From Bacteroidota bacterium (GTDB taxonomy: Bacteria; Bacteroidota; Bacteroidia; Flavobacteriales; Flavobacteriaceae), in assembly GCA_018335575.1 (NCBI GenBank), contig JAGXRT010000032.1, positions 1-64,000 of the forward strand: a stretch of 64,000 bases of DNA, read 5' to 3'. Positions 30,814-42,381 of the stretch are shown in pieces. The notes below the pieces were generated by a model. The model did not search any database, was not told where the DNA came from, and saw only the letters and a program-made list of their open reading frames with translations. The position numbers were made by a program, and so were the translations under genes. The stretch's first letter is position 1. Every line of letters begins with the position of its first letter.

Positions 30814-32154
30814 ATGAAAAATTTTATAAAAACCATACAAGATATTTGGAAGATAGAAGAGCTTAGAAATAAGCTCCTTCTTACCATTGGTTTTATGGTA
30901 GTGTATCGATTTGCTGCGCAAATTCCACTACCGGGAATCGATCCTGCTCAATTAGCTGAATTAGAAAGCAAAGCTAGTGGAGGTGGCCTTTTAGACATTT
31001 TAAATATGTTTACGGGTGGTGCATTTGCCAGTGCCTCGTTTATGGCATTGGGTATTATGCCTTACATTTCTGCTTCCATTGTTGTGCAGTTAATGGGTAT
31101 TGCAATTCCGTATTTACAAAAACTACAAAAAGAAGGTGAAAGTGGCAGAAAACGTATCAACCAAATTACACGTTGGTTAACAATTGCTATTACCACTGTA
31201 CAAGGACCTGCTTATATTGCTAGTTTACCGAGTTTAGGAATTCCTCAAAGTGCATTCTTGTTAGGAACCGGACCAATGTTTTGGTTTTCTTCTATGATAT
31301 TACTTACCACCGGTACAGTGTTAGCTATGTGGTTAGGAGAGAAAATTACTGATAAAGGTATTGGAAATGGTATTTCTTTATTGATTATGGTGGGTATTAT
31401 TGCCCGTTTTCCAAGTGCATTTGTACAGGAGTTTACCTCAAGAGTAACACAATCAAACGGAGGTTTAATTATGGTACTTATTGAAGTTATAATTTGGTTT
31501 GTTGTTATTTTATTATCCATATTATTGGTAACAGCAGTACGTAAAATTCCAGTTCAATATGCAAGAAGAACAGTTGCAGGTAATATAAAGGATATTGCAG
31601 GTGCAAGACAATACGTTCCGTTAAAATTAAACTCATCCGGAGTAATGCCAATCATTTTTGCACAAGCAATTATGTTTGTGCCGGCTGCATTAGTGAGTGC
31701 ATCATCATCTGAAACTGTTGGAGCAATAGCTCAAAGTTTTGTTGATATTAATGGACTAGGATATAACTTATTGTTTGCAACGCTAATTATCATTTTCAGT
31801 TATTTCTATACAGCAATTACAATTCCAACCAATAAAATGGCCGATGATTTAAAAAGAAGCGGTGGTTTTATACCTGGAATCAGACCTGGTAAAGAGACAG
31901 CTGATAAATTAGATGCCATTTTATCCAAAATTACCTTACCTGGATCACTGTTTTTAGCATTAATTGCAGTTTTTCCAGTATTTGTTGTTAAATTTGGAGT
32001 ACAACAATCATGGGCATTGTTCTATGGCGGTACTTCACTGTTAATTATGGTAGGAGTGGCAATAGATACAATTCAACAAATTAATTCACATTTGTTAAAT
32101 CGTCATTATGACGGTCTAATGAAAACTGGTACTAAACGTAAAAGCGTAGCATAA
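30814..32154 (+). CDS. secY: Preprotein translocase subunit SecY
   Basis: 446 aa, multi-[16 protein letters not shown]; operon position. Confidence 0.99.
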   Translation: MKNFIKTIQDIWKIEELRNKLLLTIGFMVVYRFAAQIPLPGIDPAQLAELESKASGGGLLDILNMFTGGAFASASFMALGIMPYISASIVVQLMGIAIPYLQKLQKEGESGRKRINQITRWLTIAITTVQGPAYIASLPSLGIPQSAFLLGTGPMFWFSSMILLTTGTVLAMWLGEKITDKGIGNGISLLIMVGIIARFPSAFVQEFTSRVTQSNGGLIMVLIEVIIWFVVILLSILLVTAVRKIPVQYARRTVAGNIKDIAGARQYVPLKLNSSGVMPIIFAQAIMFVPAALVSASSSETVGAIAQSFVDINGLGYNLLFATLIIIFSYFYTAITIPTNKMADDLKRSGGFIPGIRPGKETADKLDAILSKITLPGSLFLALIAVFPVFVVKFGVQQSWALFYGGTSLLIMVGVAIDTIQQINSHLLNRHYDGLMKTGTKRKSVA

Positions 32155-32155
32155 T

Positions 32156-32371
32156 ATGGCTAAACAATCAGCAATACAACAAGACGGAACCATTACAGAA
32201 GCATTATCTAATGCTATGTTCCGAGTAGAGCTTGAAAACGGGCATATTGTAACGGCTCATATTTCAGGTAAAATGCGTATGCATTATATTAAGTTGTTAC
32301 CTGGTGATAAGGTAAAACTTGAAATGAGTCCGTACGATTTAACAAAGGCTAGAATTACTTATAGATATTAA
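32156..32371 (+). CDS. infA: Translation initiation factor IF-1
   Basis: [41 protein letters not shown]. Confidence 0.99.
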   Translation: MAKQSAIQQDGTITEALSNAMFRVELENGHIVTAHISGKMRMHYIKLLPGDKVKLEMSPYDLTKARITYRY

Positions 32372-32381
32372 AGACGAAACG

Positions 32382-32498
32382 ATGAAAGTAAGAACATCAG
32401 TAAAAAAGAGAAGTGCCGAGTGCAAAATTGTGCGTAGAAAAGGCAGATTATATGTAATAAACAAAAAGAATCCTAGATTTAAACAAAGACAAGGATAA
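32382..32498 (+). CDS. rpmJ: 50S ribosomal protein L36 (absent from ORF track, 38 aa)
   Basis: Own translation: [38 protein letters not shown]; between infA and rpsM. Confidence 0.98.
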   Translation: MKVRTSVKKRSAECKIVRRKGRLYVINKKNPRFKQRQG

Positions 32499-32500
32499 TT

Positions 32501-32875
32501 ATGGCAAGAATAGCAGGTATAGACATCCCGAAAAATAAAAGAGGGGTAATTGCTTTAACCTATATTTATGGGATTGGCAGAAGCAGAGCAAAAGAAATTT
32601 TAGCGGCTGCTAAAGTTGAAGAAGGCAAAAAAGTATCAGACTGGTCTGATGACGAAATTGGTCACATCCGTGAGCAAGTAGGAACATTCACTATTGAAGG
32701 TGAATTGCGTTCGGAAGTTCAATTAAGCATTAAACGTTTAATGGATATTGGATGCTACCGTGGAATTAGACACAGAGCTGGATTACCATTAAGAGGTCAA
32801 CGTACTAAAACCAATTCTAGAACTAGAAAAGGTAAGCGTAGAACTGTAGCTAATAAAAAGAAAGCAACTAAATAA
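32501..32875 (+). CDS. rpsM: 30S ribosomal protein S13
   Basis: [26 protein letters not shown]. Confidence 0.99.
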   Translation: MARIAGIDIPKNKRGVIALTYIYGIGRSRAKEILAAAKVEEGKKVSDWSDDEIGHIREQVGTFTIEGELRSEVQLSIKRLMDIGCYRGIRHRAGLPLRGQRTKTNSRTRKGKRRTVANKKKATK

Positions 32876-32889
32876 TAAGTAGAAATAGT

Positions 32890-33273
32890 ATGGCAAAAAC
32901 AACATCAAAAAAGAGAAAAGTTATTATCGAAGCAACCGGTGAAGCACATATCACGGCATCCTTCAATAATATCATCATTTCTCTTACCAATAAAAAGGGC
33001 GATGTAATTTCATGGTCTTCTGCTGGTAAAATGGGGTTCAGAGGTTCTAAAAAGAACACTCCGTATGCTGCACAAGTTGCTGCAGAAGAGTGTACTAAAG
33101 TAGCTTTTGAAGCTGGTTTACGCAAAGTAAAAGTGTATGTAAAAGGACCAGGAAACGGAAGAGAGTCTGCAATCAGATCAATCCATAACGGAGGTATTGA
33201 AGTAACCGAAATAGTAGATGTTACTCCACTACCACACAATGGTTGTAGACCACCAAAAAGAAGAAGAATATAA
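32890..33273 (+). CDS. rpsK: 30S ribosomal protein S11
   Basis: [45 protein letters not shown]. Confidence 0.99.
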   Translation: MAKTTSKKRKVIIEATGEAHITASFNNIIISLTNKKGDVISWSSAGKMGFRGSKKNTPYAAQVAAEECTKVAFEAGLRKVKVYVKGPGNGRESAIRSIHNGGIEVTEIVDVTPLPHNGCRPPKRRRI

Positions 33274-33302
33274 TTAATTAATGAATTTTTAGGAAGGAGT
33301 TA

Positions 33303-33336
33303 GATTATCGAAGGATTTACGCCTGAATTCATAATC
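33303..33336 (+). promoter_or_regulatory. Candidate leader hairpin between rpsK and rpsD
   Basis: GATTAT(C)GAA - GGATTTACGCCTGAA - TTCATAATC: 9-bp stem with one bulged C; in the 86-nt rpsK-rpsD gap, no T-run. Confidence 0.5.
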
Positions 33337-33359
33337 CCTTTCAATTAAAAAATGTAAAA

Positions 33360-33965
33360 ATGGCAAGATACAGAGGACCACAAACAAAAATTGCGCGTAA
33401 GTTCGGTGAGGCTATTTTCGGTGAAGACAAATCATTCGAAAAGAGAAATTACCCTCCAGGACAACACGGTAACTCAAGAAGAAGAGCAAAAAAATCTGAG
33501 TACGCAGTTCAATTACAAGAAAAACAAAAAGCAAAATATACTTACGGTATTTTAGAGCGTCAATTCCGCAACATCTTTGAAAAAGCATCAGCTAGCAAAG
33601 GAATTACCGGTGAGGTATTGTTACAATTATGCGAATCGCGTTTAGACAACGTGGTATTCCGATTAGGAGTAGCTCCATCACGTAGAGCTGCCCGTCAAAT
33701 TGTAACCCACAGACATATAACTGTAAATGGTGAAGTAGTAAACATTCCTTCTTACACGTTGAAAAATGGTGATGTTATTGCAGTTAGAGAGAAATCAAAA
33801 TCTCTTGAAGTAATTGAGAACTCATTAGCAAATAGAAATAACGTTTATGAGTGGTTAACTTGGAATGACGAAAGAAAACAAGGAACTTTCTTAAAAGCGC
33901 CTGAAAGAGTTCAAATTCCAGAAAATATTAAAGAACAATTAATCGTAGAGTTGTACTCTAAATAA
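33360..33965 (+). CDS. rpsD: 30S ribosomal protein S4
   Basis: [22 protein letters not shown]4 domain [18 protein letters not shown]. Confidence 0.99.
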   Translation: MARYRGPQTKIARKFGEAIFGEDKSFEKRNYPPGQHGNSRRRAKKSEYAVQLQEKQKAKYTYGILERQFRNIFEKASASKGITGEVLLQLCESRLDNVVFRLGVAPSRRAARQIVTHRHITVNGEVVNIPSYTLKNGDVIAVREKSKSLEVIENSLANRNNVYEWLTWNDERKQGTFLKAPERVQIPENIKEQLIVELYSK

Positions 33966-33988
33966 TAACTAAGACACCAGTCAAAACT

Positions 33989-34981
33989 ATGGCAATTTTA
34001 AATTTTCAAAAGCCCGATAAAGTTATCATGATTAATTCTACCGATTATGAAGGTAGATTTGAATTCAGACCGTTAGAACCAGGATATGGTTTAACAATCG
34101 GTAACGCTTTAAGAAGAGTATTGTTATCTTCCTTAGAAGGATATGCCATTACTTCGATCAGAATTAGTGGTGTAGAACACGAATTTTCGACTATAAGTGG
34201 AGTTGTTGAAGATGTAACTGAAATTATCCTTAATTTGAAGCAAGTACGCTTAAAAAAACAAATTGATGATACAGACCGCGAAACGGTTTCAGTAACATTA
34301 ACAGGAAAAGAACAAATAACCGCAGGTGATTTTCAAAAATTTATCGCTGGCTTCCAAGTGTTAAATCCAGATTTAGTGATTTGTAACCTTGAGAAATCAG
34401 TTAAATTAGAAATGGAAATGACCATCGAAAAAGGAAGAGGGTTCGTTTCTGCTGAAGAAAACAAAAAGTCTGGAATGCCAATTGGTACTATTTTTACCGA
34501 CTCTATTTTTACTCCAATTAAAAATGTAAAATTTGCCATTGAGGATTTTCGAGTTGAACAAAAAACTGACTACGAAAAATTAGTGTTGGATATTGTTACC
34601 AACGGGTCAATCAATCCTCAAGATGCGTTAACAGAAGCCGCTAAAATATTAATTCACCACTTTATGTTATTTTCGGATGAGCGAATAACATTAGAGTCTG
34701 AAGTAATTGCTCAAACAGAAGCATACGATGAAGAATCATTGCATATGCGTCAATTATTGAAAACTAAATTAGTTGATATGGATTTATCTGTAAGAGCCTT
34801 AAACTGTTTAAAAGCAGCAGAAGTTGAAACATTAGGTGATTTGGTATCGTTTAATAAAAACGACTTAATGAAGTTCCGTAATTTCGGTAAAAAATCTTTA
34901 ACAGAACTAGATGAACTGGTTTATGGTAAAGGATTACACTTTGGAATGGATTTAAGCAAGTATAAATTGGATAAAGATTAG
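33989..34981 (+). CDS. rpoA: DNA-directed RNA polymerase subunit alpha
   Basis: [30 protein letters not shown]; alpha-CTD. Confidence 0.99.
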   Translation: MAILNFQKPDKVIMINSTDYEGRFEFRPLEPGYGLTIGNALRRVLLSSLEGYAITSIRISGVEHEFSTISGVVEDVTEIILNLKQVRLKKQIDDTDRETVSVTLTGKEQITAGDFQKFIAGFQVLNPDLVICNLEKSVKLEMEMTIEKGRGFVSAEENKKSGMPIGTIFTDSIFTPIKNVKFAIEDFRVEQKTDYEKLVLDIVTNGSINPQDALTEAAKILIHHFMLFSDERITLESEVIAQTEAYDEESLHMRQLLKTKLVDMDLSVRALNCLKAAEVETLGDLVSFNKNDLMKFRNFGKKSLTELDELVYGKGLHFGMDLSKYKLDKD

Positions 34982-35017
34982 ATAAATAAACCTTTGGTTT
35001 AAGATAAGACAAGAAAA

Positions 35018-35485
35018 ATGAGACACGGTAAAAAATTCAATCATTTAAGCAGAAAAACAGCCCACAGAGCTGCAATGTTAGCAAACATGGCCTGTTCTTT
35101 AATACTGCATAAACGTATTAATACTACGGTAGAAAAAGCAAAAGCTTTACGCGTATATGTAGAGCCACTAATTACTAAATCTAAAGAAGATACTACCAAT
35201 AACAGACGAGTAGTATTTAGCTATTTGAAAGACAAATATGCTGTTACAGAGCTTTTTAAAGAGGTTTCGCAAAAAGTAGCAGACAGACCAGGAGGTTACT
35301 TACGGATTATCAAATTAGGTAACAGACAGGGAGATAATGCATCAATGGCAATGGTAGAATTGGTAGATTACAATCCAAATTACAATCCGAAAGGAACTAA
35401 GAAAGCAGCTAAAACCAGAAGAAGTAGAGCAAAGAAAACTACCGAAACTGCAGTTGAAACTCCTTCAGCGCCAGCGGCAGAGTAA
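35018..35485 (+). CDS. rplQ: 50S ribosomal protein L17
   Basis: [29 protein letters not shown]. Confidence 0.99.
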   Translation: MRHGKKFNHLSRKTAHRAAMLANMACSLILHKRINTTVEKAKALRVYVEPLITKSKEDTTNNRRVVFSYLKDKYAVTELFKEVSQKVADRPGGYLRIIKLGNRQGDNASMAMVELVDYNPNYNPKGTKKAAKTRRSRAKKTTETAVETPSAPAAE

Positions 35486-35508
35486 ATGGTTTTTAAAAAG
35501 TAAACATA

Positions 35509-35546
35509 TAAAAAGGATAAACTCAAAAAGTTTATCCTTTTTTTTA
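35509..35546 (+). terminator. Rho-independent terminator of the ribosomal superoperon
   Basis: AAAAAGGATAAACT-caaaa-AGTTTATCCTTTTTTTT. Confidence 0.9.
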
Positions 35547-35568
35547 AATTTGTAACTCAAACAAAAGC

Positions 35569-36672
35569 ATGGAATATAAAAATTTAGTAAAAGCAATTTT
35601 ATTATTAGAAGATGGAACCCAGTTTATAGGGAAAGCTGTAATAGAAGGAACTTCATTTGGAGAAGTATGTTTTAACACCGGTATGTCTGGGTATCAGGAA
35701 ATTTTTACAGATCCATCTTACAAAGGGCAGCTAATGGTTGCAGCCAATGTTCACATTGGAAATTATGGGATAAGTGAACTGGAAATGGAGTCGGAAGGAA
35801 TAAAAATTGCCGGCTTAATTACCCGTAATTTTAGTTCAGATTTTTCAAGAGTTAAGGCAACAGATTCGTTGTTTAATTGGCTAAAACAACAAGGATTGGT
35901 TGTATTAACCGAGGTGGATACAAGAGCAGTTGTACAGTACGTTAGAGATAATGGCGCCATGAACGCCGTTATTACTAGTGAATTAGATAAGCTTGATGAA
36001 ATTAAGGAAAAATTAAAACAAATTCCTAGCATGAAAGGGCTTGAATTAGCTTCCAAAGTTTCAACAAAAGAACCTTATTTTGTGGGAGATGAAAATGCCA
36101 CATACAAAATTGCTGCATTGGATTTAGGCATCAAGAAAAATATACTCAGAAATTTAGCTCAACGCGATTGCTACATAAAAGTGTTTCCGTTCGATACCAC
36201 TTTTGAAACAATGCAAACATTTAACCCCGATGGTTATTTTCTTTCTAACGGTCCTGGAGATCCAGAACCTTTAACAAATGCACAAGAAGTAGCAAAACAA
36301 ATTATAGATCAAAATCTTCCATTGTTTGGAATTTGTTTGGGTCATCAAATAATTGCGTTAGCTAATGGGATACCAACACTTAAAATGCATAACGGACACC
36401 GAGGTATTAATCACCCTGTTAAAAATATTATTACTGGAAAAGGTGAAATTACCTCTCAAAACCATGGATTTGTAGTTGATAAACAAGCAGTAGAACTTCA
36501 TCCTGATTTAGAAATTACGCACCTACACTTAAATGATGACACCTTAGCTGGTATGCGTATGAAATATAAAAATTGTTTTTCTGTTCAGTACCATCCAGAA
36601 GCCAGTCCAGGTCCACACGATTCATCCTATTTGTTTGATCAATTTATTGAAAATATTCAAAAAAATAAGTAA
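35569..36672 (+). CDS. carA: Carbamoyl-phosphate synthase small subunit (glutamine-hydrolysing)
   Basis: 367 aa; GATase motif FGICLGHQIIALA; GMSGYQEIFTDPSYKGQL. Confidence 0.98.
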   Translation: MEYKNLVKAILLLEDGTQFIGKAVIEGTSFGEVCFNTGMSGYQEIFTDPSYKGQLMVAANVHIGNYGISELEMESEGIKIAGLITRNFSSDFSRVKATDSLFNWLKQQGLVVLTEVDTRAVVQYVRDNGAMNAVITSELDKLDEIKEKLKQIPSMKGLELASKVSTKEPYFVGDENATYKIAALDLGIKKNILRNLAQRDCYIKVFPFDTTFETMQTFNPDGYFLSNGPGDPEPLTNAQEVAKQIIDQNLPLFGICLGHQIIALANGIPTLKMHNGHRGINHPVKNIITGKGEITSQNHGFVVDKQAVELHPDLEITHLHLNDDTLAGMRMKYKNCFSVQYHPEASPGPHDSSYLFDQFIENIQKNK

Positions 36673-36783
36673 AAGAATACGTAGTTTTTAATTAACTAAT
36701 TGAATTTATATCAATACCTAAGTTGAAATCGTTTTAGTATTAATTTGGTGTGAATTAATTTAAAATAGGTATCAAATTCGTAA

Positions 36784-38112
<1,329 letters not shown>

Positions 38113-38132
38113 AAAGTCTTTAAAAATAACAG

Positions 38133-38161
38133 AAAAGCTAGATGAAAATCTAGCTTTTTTT
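38133..38161 (+). terminator. Rho-independent terminator with GAAA tetraloop
   Basis: AAAAGCTAGAT-GAAA-ATCTAGCTTTTTTT after eno. Confidence 0.92.
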
Positions 38162-38197
38162 GTATCTTTAATTGCAGTAAATTCAACAGTTATTCAA

Positions 38198-38205
38198 TAA
38201 CTTTG
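38198..38205 (+). promoter_or_regulatory. -7 promoter element TAACTTTG upstream of gltA
   Basis: TAnnTTTG consensus 38 nt before gltA ATG. Confidence 0.45.
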
Positions 38206-38242
38206 AAAATAATTTAACAAACAAAATTTTAATCAATTACTT

Positions 38243-39526
38243 ATGTCAAACAAAGCTATATTAGAGTACGATGGCAAAAAATACGAGTTACCTGTTTTAG
38301 TTGGAACAGAAGACGAAGTTGCCATTGACATTGAAAAATTAAGAGGTCAGTCTGGTATTATTACACTTGACCCTGGATTTAAAAATACCGGTTCTTGTAA
38401 AAGTGCTATCACTTTTTTAGATGGAGAAAAAGGAATCCTTCAGTACAGAGGCTATACCATTGAAGAATTATCTGAAAAATCTTCTTTTATTGAAGTTGCA
38501 TTCTTATTAATTTTTGGTGAACTACCAACCAAAGCTGAACTTGAAAAGTTTAAAGCTGATATCAAGAAAGAATCCATGATTAGCGAAGAAATGAAAAACA
38601 TCTTAGATGGTTTTCCGAGAAGTGCGCACCCTATGGGCGTATTATCAGCATTAACCAGTGCTTTAACAGCATTTAATCCGATTCCGGTTAATGTTAACTC
38701 AAAAGAGGCCATATATAACGCGGTTTGTAAAACCTTAGGTAAGTTTCCAATTATTTCTGCCTGGGCTTATAGAAACTCGCAAGGATTACCATTAAATTAT
38801 TCTGATAATTCGTTGGATTATACCGCCAATTTTATGCGTTTGATGTTTAAAATTCCAACTGAAAAATATGTTGTGAATCCTGCAGTTGTTAAAGCCATGG
38901 ATCAATTACTTATTTTACACGAAGATCACGAGCAAAACTGTTCTACAGCAACGGTTCGCGTAGTAGGTTCATCTCATGCTGGATTATTTGCATCCATTTC
39001 TGCAGGAGTTTCTGCATTGTGGGGTCCACTACACGGAGGTGCAAATCAGGCAGTAATTGAAATGCTTGAGGCTATTCAAAAAGATGGAGGCGATGTTGAA
39101 AAATACATTTTAAAAGCTAAAGATCCAGATGATCCATTCCGATTAATGGGATTCGGACATAGAGTATATAAAAACTTTGACCCACGTGCAAAAATTATCA
39201 AAAAAGCAGCAGATGATGTCCTAGAATCGTTAGGAATTGAGGATCCAATTCTTAAAATTGCCAAACATTTAGAAGATGTTGCGTTAAAAGATGAATATTT
39301 TGTACAACGTAAATTATATCCAAACGTAGATTTCTATTCAGGAATCATATACAGAGCCTTAGGAATTCCAACCGAAATGTTTACCGTAATGTTTGCAGTA
39401 GGTCGTTTACCAGGCTGGATTGCACAATGGATTGAAATGCGTGAAAACAAAGAACCAATTGGTCGTCCACGTCAGTTATATGTTGGCGCCACTAAACGTC
39501 CATTTGTAGAAGTTGATAAACGATAA
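38243..39526 (+). CDS. gltA: Citrate synthase
   Basis: 427 aa; GFGHRVYKNFDPRAKII; HGGANQAVIEML. Confidence 0.98.
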   Translation: MSNKAILEYDGKKYELPVLVGTEDEVAIDIEKLRGQSGIITLDPGFKNTGSCKSAITFLDGEKGILQYRGYTIEELSEKSSFIEVAFLLIFGELPTKAELEKFKADIKKESMISEEMKNILDGFPRSAHPMGVLSALTSALTAFNPIPVNVNSKEAIYNAVCKTLGKFPIISAWAYRNSQGLPLNYSDNSLDYTANFMRLMFKIPTEKYVVNPAVVKAMDQLLILHEDHEQNCSTATVRVVGSSHAGLFASISAGVSALWGPLHGGANQAVIEMLEAIQKDGGDVEKYILKAKDPDDPFRLMGFGHRVYKNFDPRAKIIKKAADDVLESLGIEDPILKIAKHLEDVALKDEYFVQRKLYPNVDFYSGIIYRALGIPTEMFTVMFAVGRLPGWIAQWIEMRENKEPIGRPRQLYVGATKRPFVEVDKR

Positions 39527-39543
39527 GCGCTAAAACTCAATTT

Positions 39544-39572
39544 AAAACCTCAAGTTAACTTGAGGTTTTTTT
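39544..39572 (+). terminator. Rho-independent terminator after gltA
   Basis: AAAACCTCAAG-TTAA-CTTGAGGTTTTTTT. Confidence 0.92.
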
Positions 39573-39628
39573 ATATTTTTTTAAGTGATGAAATCGCTGT
39601 ATTTTTGACAAAAGTAAAAACTACATAT

Positions 39629-40603
39629 ATGAGAGAAGTAATTATCATTAAAAACAGATCGGATGTAGGAGCCGGAACGCGCGGTTCTGATTTAGGAATT
39701 GATGCTATTGAAATTGCTGCTATTGTTAAAGGAGATTTTTACTTTAACCATTACCCGTTTGAAGATGTACCAACTGAAAACGAAACCATTTACAACAAAG
39801 AAAAAAATTCATTTGCTAAACGAATTGACAGTGTAATTAATCAGTGCAATCGGGTGTGCGAAAGTGTGCAACGCAATTTAGCTGAGAATAAATTTCCAAT
39901 TGTGTTGTCGGGTGATCACTCATCAGCATTAGGAAGTATCAGCGGTATAAAAGCTATGTTTCCAGATAAAAAAATTGGTGTTGTTTGGATTGATGCACAT
40001 GCCGATATTCATTCGCCTTATACATCGCCTTCGGGCAATATTCACGGAATGCCTTTGGCAGCTGCCCTTTCATTGGATAATTTATCCTTACAGATCAATA
40101 AAATATCTAAAGAAACCGAATCGTGGTGGACCAAGATGAAAAATGTTGGAATTCCAGGTCCAAAAATTACATTTGATGAAGTAGTATATTTTGGTGTACG
40201 CGATACCGAAGAACCCGAAGATATCACCATTGCTAAAAATGGTATTAAAAATTATCCGGTGCATGAAATGCGATACCGAGGTTTTGACGTTTGTTTAGAC
40301 GAAGCTAAAACCAGATTAGCTCATTGCGATTTAATTTACATCTCTTTTGATGTGGATAGTATGGATTGTGACTTGGTATCAGACGGAACCGGAACGCCAG
40401 TGCCCAGAGGTTTTGATGCAGAAGAAGTAACAGAAATTATACTGCAATTTGTTAAAACAGGTAAAGTTATTTGTTTTGAATTGGTAGAAGTTAATCCTTT
40501 ACTGGATACTAAAGGTAATAAAATGGCAGAAACTGCCTTTGATATACTTAGAAAAGTGACTGATACCGTTGAGTTTACAAATAAAAAGAAATTGCATGCC
40601 TAA
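39629..40603 (+). CDS. Arginase / ureohydrolase-family protein
   Basis: Metal-binding motifs SGDHSSALGSI, WIDAHADIHSP, SFDVDSMD; start at ATG 39629 because track start 39560 lies in the terminator. Confidence 0.9.
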   Translation: MREVIIIKNRSDVGAGTRGSDLGIDAIEIAAIVKGDFYFNHYPFEDVPTENETIYNKEKNSFAKRIDSVINQCNRVCESVQRNLAENKFPIVLSGDHSSALGSISGIKAMFPDKKIGVVWIDAHADIHSPYTSPSGNIHGMPLAAALSLDNLSLQINKISKETESWWTKMKNVGIPGPKITFDEVVYFGVRDTEEPEDITIAKNGIKNYPVHEMRYRGFDVCLDEAKTRLAHCDLIYISFDVDSMDCDLVSDGTGTPVPRGFDAEEVTEIILQFVKTGKVICFELVEVNPLLDTKGNKMAETAFDILRKVTDTVEFTNKKKLHA

Positions 40604-41537
40604 AAAGCAAACTACTAATCATATTTTGATGATTCGTCCAACTAATTTTAGGATGAATGATCAAACAGCTGTAAACAATTTTTATCAACAAACATCAAAT
40701 GTAGCAACAGCCGCAGAAATGCAGGCTAAGGCTTTACAGGAGTTCAATAAATTAGTCGAAAAATTAAAGAATTGTGGTTGCAATGTTATCGTAATTGATG
40801 ATTTGCCGGCATCAACTTCTCCCGATTCAATTTTTCCAAATAATTGGATTTCATTTCATCAAGAGGGTGATGTAGTAATGTATCCCATGTTTGCAGAAAA
40901 TCGCAGAACCGAACGCAGAGAAGAGGTGCTTGATGTTCTTGAAGATGCAGGTTTTGTAATTGAAAACATCATGGATTATACCGATGCCGAATTGGAAAAG
41001 GTATTTTTAGAGGGTACCGGAAGTATGGTTCTAGACCGAGTTAATAAAAACGCTTATTGTGCCTTATCTCAACGTTCCGATGAAGAACTTTTTATAGAGT
41101 TTTGCGAAGATTTTGATTATAACCCAGTAGTTTTTACTGCTTATCAAACTGTAAATGGAAAGCGTGAAAAAATATACCATACTAACGTAATGATGAGTGT
41201 TGGTGAGAAGTTTGCGGTTATTTGTATAGATGCTATTGATGATACACAGGAACGTAGAAATGTGTTGAATCAATTAAGACAAAGTGGTAAAGAAATAATT
41301 CTCATTACAGAACAACAAGTTAATTGCTTTGCCGGAAATATGTTGGAAATTAAGGGAAAAGATAATGAATCTATAATTGTATTAAGTGAAACAGCATATA
41401 ATGCATTAACTGCTCTGCAAAAAAATCAATTGCAAAAGTTTGCTTCATTAGTATATAGTGATATTAATACTATTGAAAAATATGGTGGAGGAAGTGTGCG
41501 ATGTATGATGGCAGAAGTTTTTTTACCTAAAATGTAA
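40596..41537 (+). CDS. ctlX: Citrulline utilization hydrolase CtlX / dimethylarginine dimethylaminohydrolase-like amidinotransferase family protein
   Basis: MRPTNFRMNDQTAVNNFYQ, PDSIFPNNWISFH, LEGTGSMVLDR, CFAGNMLEI, GGGSVRCMMAEVFL; start at 40596 overlaps arginase stop by 8 nt. Confidence 0.85.
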   Translation: MPKKQTTNHILMIRPTNFRMNDQTAVNNFYQQTSNVATAAEMQAKALQEFNKLVEKLKNCGCNVIVIDDLPASTSPDSIFPNNWISFHQEGDVVMYPMFAENRRTERREEVLDVLEDAGFVIENIMDYTDAELEKVFLEGTGSMVLDRVNKNAYCALSQRSDEELFIEFCEDFDYNPVVFTAYQTVNGKREKIYHTNVMMSVGEKFAVICIDAIDDTQERRNVLNQLRQSGKEIILITEQQVNCFAGNMLEIKGKDNESIIVLSETAYNALTALQKNQLQKFASLVYSDINTIEKYGGGSVRCMMAEVFLPKM

Positions 41538-41540
41538 TAC

Positions 41541-42356
41541 CTATTTTAAAACACTGTACAAAATTTTTGCAACAGCATCATCGGTTTTATGCTTGTAAAA
41601 TACACCAGTATTTCGTTGGAAAGAGGTGTGTTTAATCCATACATAATTATCCTGTTTTTTATTTATAATTTCGATGGATGGATTTTGCTCTGTGATTTGT
41701 TCTATAAATAAAAATTTAGCATTGGAATGTCGAATTTTAATAGTATTCATAAACTCCATCAACGAATCAACGTTTAAATTTACCGGAAGTTTAAAATTTC
41801 TGTCAAAGCCTTTTGCCCAACCTGCACCAGATCTTTTTTCAGTTTCTGTAATTACAGTTATTACAAAAATTATTTCTGAGGTAGAATCAAAAACTTTTTT
41901 AAACCTTTCAACACACCGTTTATAATACTGAAAATCATCTTCTGTTTTTAAAGGATTTTTATGATTAAACAAACTCGAATGGTAAAATTTATGACCTGCA
42001 GAGTTTCCGCTTCTAGTGTTAAATATGTATGATTTTTCCAGATAGGTTTTAAAATCATCTTGTAAGCAATGTAGCACAATTTCGGGAGAACTGTATATCC
42101 AGTCAAATGGATACGATGCTTTTTTTAAACCCACAGCCTTAATATACCAAGCCGAGTTGCAGTTTTCACCCAAAGAAATTACTATTTTATCAGAGTTTTC
42201 ATCCTTGTTAATGGATTGTTTAACATGTGCTGCAATGTGATGAGCAGACTCAAGATACTCTTTCTCTACAGTTTTGGAAAGTTTTGGAGGATTAATCATC
42301 CATTTAAACTTCGAAATTAATATTGATAACATTTTAATTTTAATCATTATGCGCAC
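41541..42356 (-). CDS. DUF1796-like putative papain-like cysteine peptidase
   Basis: ISLGENCNSAWYIKAVGLKKASYPFDWIYSSPEIVLHCL resembles the DUF1796 N-terminal signature. Confidence 0.65.
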   Translation of the reverse strand: MRIMIKIKMLSILISKFKWMINPPKLSKTVEKEYLESAHHIAAHVKQSINKDENSDKIVISLGENCNSAWYIKAVGLKKASYPFDWIYSSPEIVLHCLQDDFKTYLEKSYIFNTRSGNSAGHKFYHSSLFNHKNPLKTEDDFQYYKRCVERFKKVFDSTSEIIFVITVITETEKRSGAGWAKGFDRNFKLPVNLNVDSLMEFMNTIKIRHSNAKFLFIEQITEQNPSIEIINKKQDNYVWIKHTSFQRNTGVFYKHKTDDAVAKILYSVLK

Positions 42357-42370
42357 TAAATATGATTAAT

Positions 42371-42378
42371 TATCTTTG
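42371..42378 (+). promoter_or_regulatory. -7 promoter element TATCTTTG immediately upstream of guaA
   Basis: TAnnTTTG ending 3 nt before guaA ATG (42382). Confidence 0.45.
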
Positions 42379-42381
42379 CAA

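Noticed and set aside
32868-33239. 123-aa minus-strand ORF opposite rpsK
   Set aside because: Antisense shadow of rpsK, a byproduct of codon composition.
39560-39628. N-terminal 23-aa extension of arginase (MRFFYIFLSDEIAVFLTKVKTTY)
   Set aside because: Start would lie inside the gltA terminator; homologous family starts fit MREVIIIKNRSDVGAG at 39629.
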